The notes: generated by a model from the sequence alone, not told the origin. Counted from the first letter of the stretch, positions 54,398 to 64,000 are shown. The stretch: DNA of 64,000 bases from Sphingomonas sanguinis NBRC 13937 (GCF_001591005.1 NZ_BCTY01000002.1:124001-188000), one strand, 5' to 3'. Made by a program: numbers and translations.

Positions 54398-56842
54398 TTA
54401 GAACGATTTGGAGATGGTGAACCCATAGGTCCGCGGATCGCCCGGCTGTCCGACGATCAAGCCTGTCGAACCCGACTGGGTGGCGAGCAGCTCGTAATAA
54501 TCGTGATCGAACAGGTTGCGCACCCAGACAAAGGCGTTCCAGCTGCCCGGTGCCTTGAACCCGGCGCGTATGTTGGACAGGCTGTAACCGTTGATATCGG
54601 TATAGGCCGAACGCGACGGATTGGACGAGAATTTGGACCGGTAGCTGCCGTCATAGCCCAGATAGAATTGCCCCTCGGTCCCCGCCACGGTCGCGGGCAG
54701 GTCATACTCCGCACCATAGGAAAAGGCCCAGCGCGACACGCCCGGCAGCCACTGGCCCGAGATGTTGCAATAAGGCAGCGACGCCCCCGGCGTGCCCGCG
54801 GCCGCCGGGGTCCCGACGATCTGGCCGTTGACGACCGGGAGCGCGGTTCCGCCGGACAGCTCGGGCGGGCAAGGTGCGTTGGTGAAGCGGGTGTAGCGCG
54901 CGTCGGTGAAGGCGCCATTGGCATAGACGTTGAATCGCTGCGTCGGGCGGAATGCGGAGTCGATCTCGATCCCGCGCGTCCGCACCCGACCCGCATTGGC
55001 GAGGTAACCGCGCAGGACGTTGACCTGCAGGTTGTTCACCGTCGCCTGATAATCGCCGATCTCGGTCCAGAAGCCCGCGATGTTCACGGTGGCGCGGCGG
55101 TCGGCGAACTGGGTCTTCAGCCCCAGCTCGAAATGATTGACCTTTTCCGGGCGGACGGTCTGCGTCGCCAGGATCGGATTGTTCTGTCCGTCGAGCGGCA
55201 GGCCCGACAGGTTGATACCACCCGACTTATAGCTGCGTGCATAGGTCGCGTAATAATGGACGTTGGGGTTGAACTCGTAGGCGATGGTCAAGTCGCCCGA
55301 CAGGTTCCAGTTGGTGAAGGACGGCGTGTAGTTCTGCGGCGCGAGCACCCCGCGCTGGTCGCTGGTCAGGGTCGTCGAACCCGCCCCATTGGTCACGGTC
55401 GAGACATAGGAGCCGTCCTTGCGGTCATAGTTCAGGCGCAGGCCCGGCGACACCGACAGGCGATCGTTGACATGCCAGGTCAGCTTGCCGAACAGCGCCG
55501 CCGAGGTATTGGTGAAGCCGATCCTATTGCGCGAGGTCAGGCCGTTCAGCGTCGCCGGATTGCGCCCGCCCGCGCTCGTGGGATTGAGCAGGAAGGCGCT
55601 GGCCGCCGGACCCTGCACCTGCAACCCCTGCGTATCGATCGACTGCCAGAAGTAGAAGGCACCCAGAACATAATCGAGCGTCCGCTTGCCGTTGGAGGCG
55701 ATGCGAATCTCCTGCGTCACCTGGCTCTGCTGCGACGGGTTGGCCGAGACGGTGGTGATGGGCAGGCCGATAAAGTCACGGTCGTTGGACGGGTCCCAAT
55801 GCCAGAAGCGCCAGGCCGACACGCTGGTCAGCGTCGCCTCGCCCACATCCCAGTTCGCGACCAGCGACAGGCCGCCCAGTTCCTGCTTGGCGCGCAGATC
55901 GGTATCGACGTCGGTCACCCGGTCGAAGGCGTTGGTCGAGGGCACGCTGTAGCCCTGAGCCGCCGCCAGCGCGGCATATTGCCGGTTGATCGGCCGCTGC
56001 CTCGCACCGACGCGCGCATAATATTGGACGCAGCAATTGGGATTCTGCCGCGCGTAATCGCCCGACAGGGTCAGGTCGAGGTTCGGCGTCGCATGCCAGA
56101 GGAACTGGCTGCGCAGCGACAAATTGTCCTGGCTGTTCTGCCACTCCTGCTGGCGCGTGTTCCAGATGGTGCCGCGCCGCGAGGTGATCGAGGTCGACAG
56201 CCGCACTGCCACCTTGTCGTCGACCAGCGGGCCGGACACCGACGCCTTGGCCTGGAAGAAGTCGTAATTGCCCGCGCTCAGCTCGACCCGCGCCTCGGGG
56301 CTGAAGCTGGGGGCGCGGGTGATGATGTTGATCGCGCCCGCCGTCGTGTTCTTGCCATAGAGCGTGCCCTGCGGGCCCCGCAGCACCTCGATCCGCTCGG
56401 TATCGGTGAAGTCGAACGTCGCCGAAGCGATGCGGCTGTAATAGACCTGATCGACATAGATGCCGACGCCCTGCTCGATCCCGTCATTGGTCAGCCCGAA
56501 GGGCGCGCCCAGCCCGCGAATGTTCGCCGCCGAGTTGCGCGGGTTGGTCGAATAGAATTGCAGCGTCGGCTGGATCTGGGTCAGCCGGTTGACATTATAG
56601 GTCCCCGTCTCGGCCAGCGCGGTGCCGCCAATCACCGACATGGCGATGGGCACGCTCTGGATCGTCTCGGCGCGGCGGCGCGCGGTGACGACGACATCCC
56701 CCCCGCCCTGCTGCGCGGTGCCGAGCCGCCCTTCATCGCGGCGTGCCTCGCTGGCGGGCGCGGTGACCACGGAGGTATCCTGCGGATCGCTGGCAGGCGT
56801 CGTGGCTTGCGCCGCCAGGATGAGTGCGAGGGTCAAGGACAT
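54398..56842 (-). CDS. TonB-dependent outer-membrane receptor (FecA/BtuB-like size)
   Basis: This 814-residue protein has a signal peptide (MSLTLALILAAQATTPAS), a TonB-box-like DVVVTARRR at residues 49-57, and the plug with SVPIAMSVIGGTALAETG, NSAANIRGLGAPFG and ERIEVLRGPQGTLYGKNTTAGAINIITRAP. The barrel ends in YGFTISKSF with a terminal Phe. The plug type is that of the large sphingomonad receptor group often used for siderophores or aromatic compounds; the ligand is unknown. ATG at 56842 follows GGGGAG; the open frame extends 10 codons upstream. It is divergent from the heat-shock gene. Confidence 0.9.
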   Translation of the reverse strand: MSLTLALILAAQATTPASDPQDTSVVTAPASEARRDEGRLGTAQQGGGDVVVTARRRAETIQSVPIAMSVIGGTALAETGTYNVNRLTQIQPTLQFYSTNPRNSAANIRGLGAPFGLTNDGIEQGVGIYVDQVYYSRIASATFDFTDTERIEVLRGPQGTLYGKNTTAGAINIITRAPSFSPEARVELSAGNYDFFQAKASVSGPLVDDKVAVRLSTSITSRRGTIWNTRQQEWQNSQDNLSLRSQFLWHATPNLDLTLSGDYARQNPNCCVQYYARVGARQRPINRQYAALAAAQGYSVPSTNAFDRVTDVDTDLRAKQELGGLSLVANWDVGEATLTSVSAWRFWHWDPSNDRDFIGLPITTVSANPSQQSQVTQEIRIASNGKRTLDYVLGAFYFWQSIDTQGLQVQGPAASAFLLNPTSAGGRNPATLNGLTSRNRIGFTNTSAALFGKLTWHVNDRLSVSPGLRLNYDRKDGSYVSTVTNGAGSTTLTSDQRGVLAPQNYTPSFTNWNLSGDLTIAYEFNPNVHYYATYARSYKSGGINLSGLPLDGQNNPILATQTVRPEKVNHFELGLKTQFADRRATVNIAGFWTEIGDYQATVNNLQVNVLRGYLANAGRVRTRGIEIDSAFRPTQRFNVYANGAFTDARYTRFTNAPCPPELSGGTALPVVNGQIVGTPAAAGTPGASLPYCNISGQWLPGVSRWAFSYGAEYDLPATVAGTEGQFYLGYDGSYRSKFSSNPSRSAYTDINGYSLSNIRAGFKAPGSWNAFVWVRNLFDHDYYELLATQSGSTGLIVGQPGDPRTYGFTISKSF

Positions 56843-56968
56843 GGAAGCTCCCCTTATGATTTCATCCCCCATTCACACATCGTTTTAATAGGCATTCAAG
56901 CCAGCCATGGCTTGGGCCGTCGGAAGATTTGCTTTTCGATCCGAAAAGGCTCTTGAAGCCCATTTATG

Positions 56969-57088
56969 GCGAACCATATCGGTTCGCGTGCGGTGCCTAT
57001 CATGGGCCGCACGGATGGGCCCTCACCGCCCCGCGCTGGGGTGGACGGGCCGATCCCGTTTCAATTCGCTTCTGATGGAGGTTTTGAC
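56969..57088 (+). promoter_or_regulatory. Candidate ROSE-like RNA thermometer in the hsp20 leader
   Basis: Four consecutive hairpins precede hsp20: GCGAACC/GGTTCGC (56969-56987, 7 bp perfect); GTGCGG/CCGCAC (56988-57012); GGCCC-CACC/GGTG-GGGCC (57018-57051); and CTTC/GGAG (57069-57080), which sequesters the Shine-Dalgarno GGAGG (57077-57081). The last hairpin leaves a G opposite a G (57068/57081), as known in ROSE elements of rhizobial small heat-shock genes. ROSE leaders are similar in size and stem number. A CTTGAAG at 56952-56958 could belong to a heat-shock promoter, but its -10 is unclear. Confidence 0.55.
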
Positions 57089-57565
57089 ATGCGTATCGAT
57101 CTGACCCCGTATCGCCGTTCGACCATTGGTTTCGACCGGCTGTTCGATCTGCTGGAGGCCAATTCGCGGGCCAATTCGGCGGAGAATTATCCCCCCTTCA
57201 ACCTCGAGCGTCTGGCCGAGGACCGGTATCGCATCACCCTGGCGGTGGCCGGTTTTTCGCGCGACGAGATCGAGATCACCGCGCAGCAGAACATGCTGCT
57301 GGTCACCGGCAAGAAGGATGACAAGGCGAACTCGCCCAACTTCCTGCATGTCGGCATCGCCAATCGCTCGTTCGAGCGTCGCTTCGAGCTGGCGGACTTC
57401 GTGTTCGTCGAGGATGCGCGCCTGAACGACGGCCTGCTCGTCGTCGACCTCGTTCGCGAGGTGCCCGAAGCGATGAAGCCCAAGACGATCGCGATCAAGA
57501 CGGGCCAGCCGCTCGCCGCGGTGGAGCATAACACCGGTGAGGCCGACGAGGCCAAGGCGGCGTAA
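57089..57565 (+). CDS. Small heat-shock protein, Hsp20 (IbpA-like)
   Basis: This 158-residue chaperone has the alpha-crystallin domain: YPPFNLERLAEDRYRITLAVAGFSRDEIEI, then LLVTGKKDD, FLHVGIANRSFERRFELAD and ARLNDGLLVVDLVREVPE. The N-terminus MRIDLTPYRRSTIGFDRLFD resembles IbpA. It binds unfolding proteins. ATG at 57089 has GATGGAGG 8 bases upstream, located in a hairpin; the open frame upstream is leader. A terminator follows. Confidence 0.94.
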   Translation: MRIDLTPYRRSTIGFDRLFDLLEANSRANSAENYPPFNLERLAEDRYRITLAVAGFSRDEIEITAQQNMLLVTGKKDDKANSPNFLHVGIANRSFERRFELADFVFVEDARLNDGLLVVDLVREVPEAMKPKTIAIKTGQPLAAVEHNTGEADEAKAA

Positions 57566-57603
57566 GCAAGCTCGACGTCTTTCCCTCCCTGAAGACGTCG
57601 CGG

Positions 57604-57642
57604 GGCGTCCGGGCCGACGGGTCCGGGCGCCTTTATCTTTTT
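57604..57642 (+). terminator. Terminator of hsp20
   Basis: GGCGTCCGG (57604-57612) pairs with CCGGGCGCC (57623-57631) with one G-T wobble, followed by TTTATCTTTTT. Confidence 0.85.
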
Positions 57643-57665
57643 CAGGTCGTATCGAATATGATCTT

Positions 57666-57787
57666 ATTCCTCCCCTGTAAGGGGAGGTGGCAGGCCGTCA
57701 GGCCTGACGGAGAGGTGTCCCGTTATCGAGAGGGGTGACACCCCTCCACCAGCTTCGCTGGTCCCCCTCCTCTTTTAGGGGAGGAAT
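57666..57787. repeat. 122-bp palindromic MITE/REP-like element
   Basis: The element is bounded by a perfect 11-bp terminal inverted repeat: ATTCCTCCCCT (57666-57676) and AGGGGAGGAAT (57777-57787). Inside are further palindromes: CCTCCCCT/AGGGGAGG (57669-57687), CCGTCAGGCCTGACGG (57695-57710), AGGGGTGACACCCCT (57731-57745) and ACCAGC-TTC-GCTGGT (57748-57762). No ORF is present and no target duplication is obvious. It is likely a dispersed intergenic repeat of this genome, but only one complete copy is in the window. The remaining sequence of the hsp20-pyrG gap holds the two terminators. Confidence 0.75.
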
Positions 57788-57833
57788 GGGAGCGAGACGG
57801 CATCCACGTTACAGTCAGCCGCCGCCATGATGA

Positions 57834-57866
57834 AAACCCCGCCTCCATCGTCTGGAGGCGGGGTTT
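57834..57866 (-). terminator. Terminator of pyrG
   Basis: On the minus strand AAACCCCGCCTCC and GGAGGCGGGGTTT form a perfect 13-bp stem around a seven-base loop, extended by one more T. It lies 6 bp after the pyrG stop codon. Confidence 0.9.
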
Positions 57867-57872
57867 CCGAAA

Positions 57873-59534
<1,662 letters not shown>

Positions 59535-59628
59535 CTAGCTTGGATGGGGTGGATACGACAACAGCAAAGATGCGCGCCGCCGTCATTTTGCGGCGGCACG
59601 TTGGCCTAAGCTATGGGAAAAGCCCGGT

Positions 59629-60003
59629 TTAGCGGGCGAGCGGAACCGCCGAATTGTCGGCCGGAGCCGATGGGGCGGGGGCCGCCGCGTTGCCCGACGG
59701 AACCGGAGCGGGCGCAGGCTGGGTGATCGGCGCCTGAGTCGCGGGCGTGCGGGCCAGCGAGGTATCGATGGTCGGCGCGCTGCGGGTCGCGGCCATGACC
59801 GCCAGCAGGATCGAGAAGCCGACGAACAGCGTCGCCAGCACCGCGGTCGCCCGGCTGAGGAAGTCCGCCGCGCCGCGCGCCGACATCAGCCCCGACGGGC
59901 TGCCCCCCATGCCCAGACCGCCGCCTTCCGACCGCTGCATGAGGATCACCGTGACCAGGGTCGCGGCGATGATGGCGTGGATGACGAGCAGGAATGCGAA
60001 CAT
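59629..60003 (-). CDS. secG: Preprotein translocase subunit SecG
   Basis: This 124-residue protein has two transmembrane helices (FAFLLVIHAIIAATLVTVIL and ATAVLATLFVGFSILLAVMA) separated by the SecG signature QRSEGGGLGMGGSPSGLMSARGAADFLSR. A Pro/Ala-rich C-terminal tail follows. SecG supports SecYE in protein export. ATG at 60003 is used; the open frame extends 23 codons further. It is divergent from the MarR-like gene. Confidence 0.94.
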   Translation of the reverse strand: MFAFLLVIHAIIAATLVTVILMQRSEGGGLGMGGSPSGLMSARGAADFLSRATAVLATLFVGFSILLAVMAATRSAPTIDTSLARTPATQAPITQPAPAPVPSGNAAAPAPSAPADNSAVPLAR

Positions 60004-60219
60004 GAGGCGCGTGTGATCCCGATGGAGGGTGTGCGAAAGCGCGCACATAGGCGAGCAAGCCGCGCCGATCAACCTCGGCGGCTTCGCGCCCCCCGCCCCC
60101 GCGCCTCGAAAAGATGTGCATCAAAGCGGAACATCCGTGGAAACCAGCACGGTTAAAGGGCGTTATGACCTCGAAACAACGCCCGGCAAAGCCCGGCCCA
60201 GCCATTGGAACCGCCACCC

Positions 60220-60579
60220 GTGTCCAATCCACACGACCCGCAGTCGCTGTTCGCCTGGATGAGCGCTCTTGTCGATTATGTCCGTTCGGGCGAGCCCGAC
60301 CTGACCAACCGGCAGATGGCCTTGCTGCTCGTCGTTTACCTGCGTCCGGGGCCCCATACGGTGCGCGGTTTGGCGCGCGCTTTGAACGTCTCGAAACCTG
60401 TCGTCACCCGCGCCTTGAATAGACTGGGAACGCTGGGCTATCTGCGCCGCCAACGCGATGATAGCGACAAGCGTAACATCTTTGTCGCCAGGACACCTGA
60501 AGGGGCGGACTTTCTTGAAGAATTCGGACATTTCATCGGCGCTGGCGACGCCCCTGCCCTCCAGCGAGCCAGCGCGTAA
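60220..60579 (+). CDS. MarR-family winged-helix regulator
   Basis: This protein of about 119 residues has a winged helix: MALLLVVYLRPGPHTVRGLARALNVS, KPVVTRALNRLGTLGYLRRQRDDSDKRNIFV. This is the MarR DNA-recognition and wing pattern. The C-terminal dimerisation helix is short. GTG at 60220 is preferred; TTG at 60205 is possible. Its last 65 bp overlap the start of the SH3 gene in another frame, which suggests co-expression. Ligand and targets unknown. Confidence 0.8.
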   Translation: MSNPHDPQSLFAWMSALVDYVRSGEPDLTNRQMALLLVVYLRPGPHTVRGLARALNVSKPVVTRALNRLGTLGYLRRQRDDSDKRNIFVARTPEGADFLEEFGHFIGAGDAPALQRASA

Positions 60580-60889
60580 GAGCTTTGCGCTCCAGGGGCG
60601 GACCGTCGGTCTCGACCCCCGCACCCATGCGGTCCGGCCCGACCTGGCCGATGTCCGGCTCGCTGAATACGTATTCGCCCCGCATTATGCCGCGCCCCTG
60701 CCCTATAGGACGCAGAGCGCCGTGACCTTGCGCGAGGGCCGCCCCCTGGGCAGTGCGGTACTGGCCGAACTGGCGCCGGGCGAGACGTTCGAGGTGCTGG
60801 AACTGGCCGGTGGGCACGCATGGGGCATCGCGCCGCATCTGGGCCTGGTCGGCTATTGCGATGCGGGTCTGTTGGAGCGGGTGCAGTGA
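60515..60889 (+). CDS. Stand-alone bacterial SH3-domain protein
   Basis: This protein of about 124 residues contains a region strongly recalling the N-terminal SH3 domain of sphingomonad NlpC/P60 peptidases: LDPRTHAVRPDLADVRLAEYVFAPHY, then PLPYRTQSAVTLREGRPLGS and WGIAPHLGLVGYCDAGLL. The NlpC/P60 catalytic part is absent because argC follows directly. TTG at 60515 is used, preceded by GAAGGGG; no in-frame ATG fits. The stop overlaps the argC GTG (GTGA). It may bind cell-wall peptides or act as a partner, but no signal peptide is seen. Confidence 0.65.
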   Translation: MKNSDISSALATPLPSSEPARKSFALQGRTVGLDPRTHAVRPDLADVRLAEYVFAPHYAAPLPYRTQSAVTLREGRPLGSAVLAELAPGETFEVLELAGGHAWGIAPHLGLVGYCDAGLLERVQ

Positions 60890-61812
60890 CCAAGACGGTG
60901 TTCATCGACGGCGGCGCAGGCACCACCGGCCTGGAGATCGCCGACCGGCTGGCCGGGCGTCCCGACCTGTCGATCCTGACCCTGCCCGATGATCGCCGTA
61001 AGGATGCTGGCGCGCGGCGCGAAGCGATCAACGACGCCGATTTCGTCATCCTCTGCCTGCCCGATGATGCGGCGCGTGAAGCTGTCTCGCTGATCGCCAA
61101 CGACCGGACGCGGGTGGTCGACGCCTCGACCGCGCATCGCACCGCAGCGGGATGGGTCTATGGTTTCGCCGAGCTGGAGCCGGAGCAGCGGGACCAGATC
61201 GCTGCGGCGCGTTTCGTGTCCAATCCCGGTTGCTACCCGACCGGCTTTCTCGCGCTCGTTCGCCCGCTCGTACGCGCCGGGATCATCCCCGCGGACTTCC
61301 CGGTGACGGTCAACGCCGCCTCGGGTTATTCGGGTGGTGGCAAGGCGATGATCTCCGAATATGAGACCGCGACCGACCGCGCCTTCCGCCCCTATGGCCT
61401 CAGCCTCGCGCACAAGCATGCGCCGGAGATGCAGCGTCACTCGGGCCTGGCCCATGCGCCGATCTTCGCGCCTGCCGTGGTCGATACCTATCGCGGCATG
61501 GTCGTCGAGGTGCCGCTGCCTCTCTACGCCCTGCCGGGCGCGCCCTCGCTCGATCGCGTGACGGATGTGCTGGCCCAGGCCTATGCCGACAGCCGCATCG
61601 TGCGTTTTTCGTCCGATGCCGTAGCGGCGGTGAATATCGAGGAAAATGCCGGAACCGACCGGATGACCTTGCGCGTCTGCGGCAATGCGGCCACGGGACA
61701 GGCGCGACTGATCGCCACGCTCGACAATCTGGGCAAGGGTGCCGGGGGTGCGGCGGTCCAGAATTTGAACATCATGGCCGGGCTCGATCCGACCGCCGGC
61801 CTCGTGCTCTAA
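60886..61812 (+). CDS. argC: N-acetyl-gamma-glutamyl-phosphate reductase (type 2)
   Basis: This 308-residue NADPH enzyme reduces N-acetylglutamyl phosphate in arginine synthesis. The Rossmann motif FIDGGAGTTGLEIADRL and the active-site Cys in FVSNPGCYPTGFLAL are clear. ASGYSGGGKAMI and HAPEMQRHSGL follow. Length of about 310 places it in the short ArgC type 2 group. The GTG start overlaps the SH3 gene stop. zwf follows after 9 bp. Confidence 0.93.
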   Translation: MTKTVFIDGGAGTTGLEIADRLAGRPDLSILTLPDDRRKDAGARREAINDADFVILCLPDDAAREAVSLIANDRTRVVDASTAHRTAAGWVYGFAELEPEQRDQIAAARFVSNPGCYPTGFLALVRPLVRAGIIPADFPVTVNAASGYSGGGKAMISEYETATDRAFRPYGLSLAHKHAPEMQRHSGLAHAPIFAPAVVDTYRGMVVEVPLPLYALPGAPSLDRVTDVLAQAYADSRIVRFSSDAVAAVNIEENAGTDRMTLRVCGNAATGQARLIATLDNLGKGAGGAAVQNLNIMAGLDPTAGLVL

Positions 61813-61821
61813 GGAGACGTC

Positions 61822-63285
61822 ATGACGCGCAATCCCGTTAGCAAGCTGCTGCTGTTCGGCGCGACCGGCGACCTGTCGCAGCGGATGCTGCTACCCTCGC
61901 TGTTCAACCTGCATTCGGACGGGCTGCTGCCCGAGGGGCTGACGATCACCGGCACCGCCCGGTCGGACCATGACGATGCCAGCTTCCGCGAATTCGCGGC
62001 CAAGGCTCTGGACACCTTCCTGCCGGACGACCGCAAGGACACCGACAAGATCGCCAGCTTCCTGGAGCGGGTGCAGTATCAGTCGCTCGACGCCTCATCG
62101 ACGGACGGCTTCCCGGCGCTGGCGGAGAAGGTCGGCGATGTGTCGAACGGTCTCGCCATCTATCTGTCGACCGCGCCCAGCCTGTTCGAGTCGACCATCA
62201 AGGGCCTCGAATCGGTCGGCCTGGCGGGCGAGACGGTGCGGATCGGCCTGGAAAAGCCGCTCGGTTACGACTTGGCTTCGTCCAAGGAGATCAACGACGC
62301 GGTGGCGTTCGGCTTCCCCGAGGAGCGGACCTTCCGCATCGACCATTATCTGGGCAAGGAAACCGTCCAGAACATCCTGGCGCTGCGCTTCGGCAATTTC
62401 TTCTTCGAGCCGATCTGGAACGCGCACGGCATCGACAATGTGCAGATCACCATCGCCGAAACGGTCGGGCTTGAGGATCGCGCAGGCTATTACGAGGGCG
62501 CAGGCGCGCTGCGCGACATGGTGCAGAACCATATCCTGCAGCTGCTCGCGCTCGTCGCGATGGAGCCGCCCGCCCGCTATGACGGCACCGCAATCCGTGA
62601 CGAAAAGGCCAAGGTCTTCCGTTCGCTGCGCCTGATGACGCCCGAGGAAGTCCCCAACAACACCGTCACCGGGCAGTATTCGGACGGCGCGGTCGGGGGC
62701 AAGATCGTCGGTTCCTATGCCGACGAGCTGGGCAAGCCGTCCAAGACCGAGACCTTCGTCGCAATCAAGGCACATGTCGACAATTGGCGCTGGCAGGGCG
62801 TGCCCTTCTACCTGCGTACCGGCAAGCGCATGGCCGCGCGCCGCTCGGAAATCGCCATCCAGTTCAAGCCGGTGCCGCACTCGATGTTCGCCGGGCGCGG
62901 CGGCCTGCTCCAGCCCAACACGCTGGTCATCCGCTTGCAGCCCGAGGAATATATCCAGCTGCTGGTGATGGCGAAGGAGCCGGGCCTCGACCGCGACGGC
63001 ATCCGCCTGCGCGAAGTGCCGCTGAACCTGTCGCTTGACGCGGAGTTTGCGGGCACCCGTCGCCGCATCGCTTATGAACGGCTGCTGCTCGACCTGATCG
63101 AGGGCGACCAGACGCTGTTCGTCCGCCGTGACGAGGTGGAGGCGCAGTGGACCTGGATCGACGCGATCCGCGCCGGTTGGGACGCCAATGACGTCAAGCC
63201 CAAGACCTATCCGAGCGGCAGCTGGGGCCCCTCCTCCGCCATCGCGCTGACCGAGCGCGACGGGGTGCACTGGCAGGACGACTGA
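61822..63285 (+). CDS. zwf: Glucose-6-phosphate 1-dehydrogenase
   Basis: This 487-residue enzyme oxidises glucose 6-phosphate to 6-phosphogluconolactone, the entry to the Entner-Doudoroff and pentose phosphate routes. The cofactor motif LLFGATGDLSQRMLLPSLF and the active site RIDHYLGKETVQNILALRF are present, as is VPFYLRTGKRM. AAGGAG precedes the ATG. It lies between argC and pgl on the same strand. Confidence 0.97.
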   Translation: MTRNPVSKLLLFGATGDLSQRMLLPSLFNLHSDGLLPEGLTITGTARSDHDDASFREFAAKALDTFLPDDRKDTDKIASFLERVQYQSLDASSTDGFPALAEKVGDVSNGLAIYLSTAPSLFESTIKGLESVGLAGETVRIGLEKPLGYDLASSKEINDAVAFGFPEERTFRIDHYLGKETVQNILALRFGNFFFEPIWNAHGIDNVQITIAETVGLEDRAGYYEGAGALRDMVQNHILQLLALVAMEPPARYDGTAIRDEKAKVFRSLRLMTPEEVPNNTVTGQYSDGAVGGKIVGSYADELGKPSKTETFVAIKAHVDNWRWQGVPFYLRTGKRMAARRSEIAIQFKPVPHSMFAGRGGLLQPNTLVIRLQPEEYIQLLVMAKEPGLDRDGIRLREVPLNLSLDAEFAGTRRRIAYERLLLDLIEGDQTLFVRRDEVEAQWTWIDAIRAGWDANDVKPKTYPSGSWGPSSAIALTERDGVHWQDD

Positions 63286-63381
63286 TCCCCCGCCTCCCAC
63301 GCGGAGGCGAACGACATCGACGCGGAGCGCGGCACGAAGGCTAGCCTGCTTCGCGCAGAGACTATCTAGGACGTAAGTGAC

Positions 63382-64000
63382 ATGACCGACGAAATCGAAT
63401 GGTGGGATTACGAAGATACCACCGAGATGGCGAACGCGCTGGCGGGCGACATCCAGTTCATCATCGAAAGCGCGATCGAAGCACGCGGCGCGGCGGTGAT
63501 CGCGCTGTCGGGCGGCAAGACGCCGATCCCGGTCTATGAAAAGCTGGCCCAGGCCAAGCTCGACTGGAAGCGCGTGACCATCGTCCCCGCCGACGAGCGT
63601 ATCGTGCCGCTGGGCGATCCGCTGTCCAACGTGACGATGATCGGTAAGATCTTCCTGCCCAAGGGTGCGCGCGTCATGCCGATCGTGCCGCAGGCGACGT
63701 CCGACTATAAGGCCGCAGGGCGCTCGGCCGATGCGCTGATGCAGGAACTGCACTGGCCGCTGGACCTGGTGCTGCTGGGCATGGGCGCGGACGGGCATAC
63801 CGCCTCTATCTTCCCCGGCCCAGACTATGACGAAGCGCTCAATGGGCCGAAGGAACGCCGCGCTCTGGGCCTGATGCCTGATCCGCTGCCGCCCGAGGCA
63901 CCAGTCGCCCGCGTGACGCTCAGCCGTGCCGGGATCGTCTCGGCCCGCTCGATCATGTTCGCCATCTCGGGCCCCGCGAAGAAGAAGGTGCTCGAAGACG
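63382..64000 (+). CDS. pgl: 6-phosphogluconolactonase (3' end outside window)
   Basis: 206 complete codons are present. The protein starts MTDEIEWWDYEDTTEMANAL and shows the family motifs AAVIALSGGKTPIPVYEKL, IVPADERIVP and LVLLGMGADGHTASIFPG. It hydrolyses the lactone made by Zwf. The ATG lies 96 bp after zwf in the same direction, so the two probably form the start of a zwf-pgl(-edd) operon; the next gene is outside the window. Confidence 0.95.
   Translation, partial: MTDEIEWWDYEDTTEMANALAGDIQFIIESAIEARGAAVIALSGGKTPIPVYEKLAQAKLDWKRVTIVPADERIVPLGDPLSNVTMIGKIFLPKGARVMPIVPQATSDYKAAGRSADALMQELHWPLDLVLLGMGADGHTASIFPGPDYDEALNGPKERRALGLMPDPLPPEAPVARVTLSRAGIVSARSIMFAISGPAKKKVLED

Noticed and set aside
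57666-57787. The palindromic cluster as a CRISPR array
   Set aside because: The units differ in sequence and spacing and no cas gene is present; it is a single nested palindrome.

Overview
The window is chromosomal DNA from an alphaproteobacterium of the order Sphingomonadales, most likely a Sphingomonas. The evidence is the high-GC codon use, many large TonB-dependent receptors, a GTTC-N7-GTTC SOS box in front of recA, a HemB without the zinc cysteines, and neighbourhoods typical of sphingomonads (secG-pyrG, lolC-lolD, zwf-pgl). Genes are densely packed, often with ATGA or GTGA stop/start overlaps. I see no transposase, phage gene, plasmid function, CRISPR array, rRNA or recognisable defence system. 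Two tRNAs are present.

Layout. 1-6.2 kb: a hexuronate/glucuronoxylan locus with the 5' end of an enolase-type D-mannonate dehydratase (minus), a divergent GH67 alpha-glucuronidase and a 1047-residue TonB-dependent receptor. LacI-type palindromes lie in both upstream regions. 6.3-9.5 kb: secreted M14 carboxypeptidase, tRNA-Pro(CGG), DUF815 ATPase. 9.5-17 kb: an exopolysaccharide cluster (TPR membrane protein, polyprenyl-phosphate sugar transferase, mannose-1-phosphate guanylyltransferase, polysaccharide-deacetylase-like protein) beside a soluble PAS histidine kinase. 17-28 kb: Lrp regulator, periplasmic TPR protein, yaaA-SDR pair, tRNA-Arg(ACG), lipoprotein, spermidine-synthase-like membrane fusion, hemB, lipid kinase, MATE exporter coupled to an exported unknown. 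28-38 kb: alaS, PhyH-like dioxygenase, Tat-type M24 peptidase, dicarboxylate/amino-acid symporter, GST, methyltransferase, recA with SOS promoter, ispE.

38-46.6 kb: TPR protein with an unclear start, ETF-ubiquinone oxidoreductase, a divergent uracil-DNA-glycosylase-like protein coupled to a lytic transglycosylase, moaB, a VOC protein, a SplB-like radical SAM protein and a 44-residue acidic small protein. 46.6-54 kb: dnaE, HdeD-like membrane protein, and a tightly overlapped lolC-lolD-GNAT-glutathione peroxidase operon. 54-64 kb: second TonB-dependent receptor, an hsp20 gene behind a probable ROSE-like RNA thermometer, a 122-bp palindromic MITE/REP-like element, pyrG, secG, MarR regulator, stand-alone SH3 protein, argC, zwf and the start of pgl (Entner-Doudoroff entry).

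Most of the window is core chromosome. The least explained items are the RNA thermometer candidate, the small palindromic element, the divergent UDG-like protein, the SH3-only protein nested between marR and argC, the tandem hairpins upstream of lolC, and several exported proteins of unknown role. I did not find convincing evidence for a wholly new multi-gene system. Domain calls come from reading motifs, not from database searches.
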